NCBI GenBank assembly: GCA_003117195.1
Contig: BDSI01000020.1
Span: 340,146-404,145 of the forward strand
Direction: 5' to 3'
Source of the DNA: Eudorina sp. 2006-703-Eu-15
Taxonomy: Eukaryota; Chlorophyta; Chlorophyceae; Chlamydomonadales; Volvocaceae
Length of the DNA: 64,000 nucleotides
The notes under the pieces are model-generated. The model did not search any database, was not told the origin of the DNA, and was given only the letters and a program-made list of their open reading frames with translations. This document shows, in pieces, positions 63,459 to 64,000 of the stretch. The number at the start of each line of letters is the position of its first letter. The stretch's first letter is position 1. Made by a program: the position numbers and the translations under genes.

Positions 63459-64000
63459 GGGCGTCCTATTACCCGTGTGCCTCATCACCGCCCTCACAAC
63501 AGTGCCTATGACACCCTCAAGGGAGCTGCTGTTTATTTCCCACCTCTGGGTTTGCCCGGGTTCGCCCAGAAGTTCTGGGATTGGGTTTTCATTGTAACTC
63601 CCACCTCTGTCGCAAGGTGGAACGCGCCCTCCGTCATTTCCGGAGCGCAGGTGGCCTCTGATACCTTTCCCATTAGGCGGAAAAGGGCTGCCTCTGAGAC
63701 GCTGTTGCAGGCTTGCAGCCCCCCTTATCAGACGAGCAACACGCAGCTTGCTTATGTGTCAGTTGAATCGGTCGAAGATCCGGTCGGCGGTGTGCAGCTC
63801 AATCGTGCAACAGCGGGGAACCAGGAGCACATCGCTGCCCAAGAGGCCTTGGCCTTGGCCTTGGCCTTGGCGACGCTGCCGCTGCGCAGGGTGGGGCACC
63901 TGACCGTCCCCGACGAGCGAGGCGTGCTGAATTCGGGGGTTGTCGGGGCTCGCGCCGCCAGTCGCTTGCTTGGCAAAGTGGCCGAAACTAACCGTCGCGG
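63459..64000 (+). CDS. Unidentified open frame running off the right edge
   Basis: 180 codons without a stop (TGA precedes at 63456) and without any Met, continuing past the window. Composition is varied and protein-like, for example GLPGFAQKFWDWVFIVTPTS near the start and VGHLTVPDERGVLNSGVVGA near the end, with an (AL)n run between. GC is moderate and codon use less extreme than in the neighbouring genes. No family recognised. It could be an internal exon or part of a mobile element adjoining the satellite. Confidence 0.35.

Overview
The window is nuclear DNA of a GC-rich green alga, most likely a volvocine or other chlamydomonadalean. The evidence is very high GC, intron-dense genes with GT-AG (and some GC-AG) introns, large Ala/Gly/Pro/Arg low-complexity segments inside nuclear proteins, abundant micro- and minisatellites in introns, and TGTAA polyadenylation motifs after stop codons. 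Gene models were built by hand: exons were joined only where splice sites, reading phase and family alignment agreed. For four genes the exon lengths sum to whole codons.

Layout. (1) 1-3034, minus: a zinc-dependent histone deacetylase of the plant HDA14-like class II type, 3' end off the window. (2) 4927-20054, minus: an 11-exon gene for a ~3,518-residue nuclear-type protein with an N-terminal HARE-HTH winged helix, AT-hook-like and RS/RE/RD-rich segments and a central DCD-like domain. (3) 20505-22238, plus: a two-exon plastid-type membrane protein resembling plant DUF1279/FAM210-like proteins, divergent from gene 2 over a 450-bp shared promoter region. (4) 23421-32181, plus: a ten-exon SLC30A9/ZnT9-type cation diffusion facilitator. 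(5) 32182-35600: no confident gene. (6) 35654-37095, minus: a weakly supported gene containing a long Pro/Thr (or His/Gln) trinucleotide array. (7) 37336-53862, minus: a 23-exon Kp43-like subtilisin protease (~1,069 residues) with prodomain, complete catalytic residues and a PA-like insert. (8) 53863-59200: a lower-GC stretch without a recognisable gene. (9) 59202-62995: a 28-bp minisatellite organised into higher-order repeats of about 330-360 bp. (10) 63459-64000, plus: an unidentified open frame running off the window.

The genes are ordinary eukaryotic neighbours (chromatin, metal transport, proteolysis, organelle membrane) and do not form a pathway. The most unusual material is in the introns. 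A dispersed ~35-45 bp element repeatedly sits 20-150 nt upstream of 3' splice sites in sense orientation in several genes. One minisatellite multiplies an exon end together with its 5' splice site. Three introns carry long hexa- or pentanucleotide tracts that are G-rich on the transcribed sense strand. One acceptor is preceded by five tandem CTGAC (branch-point-like) units.
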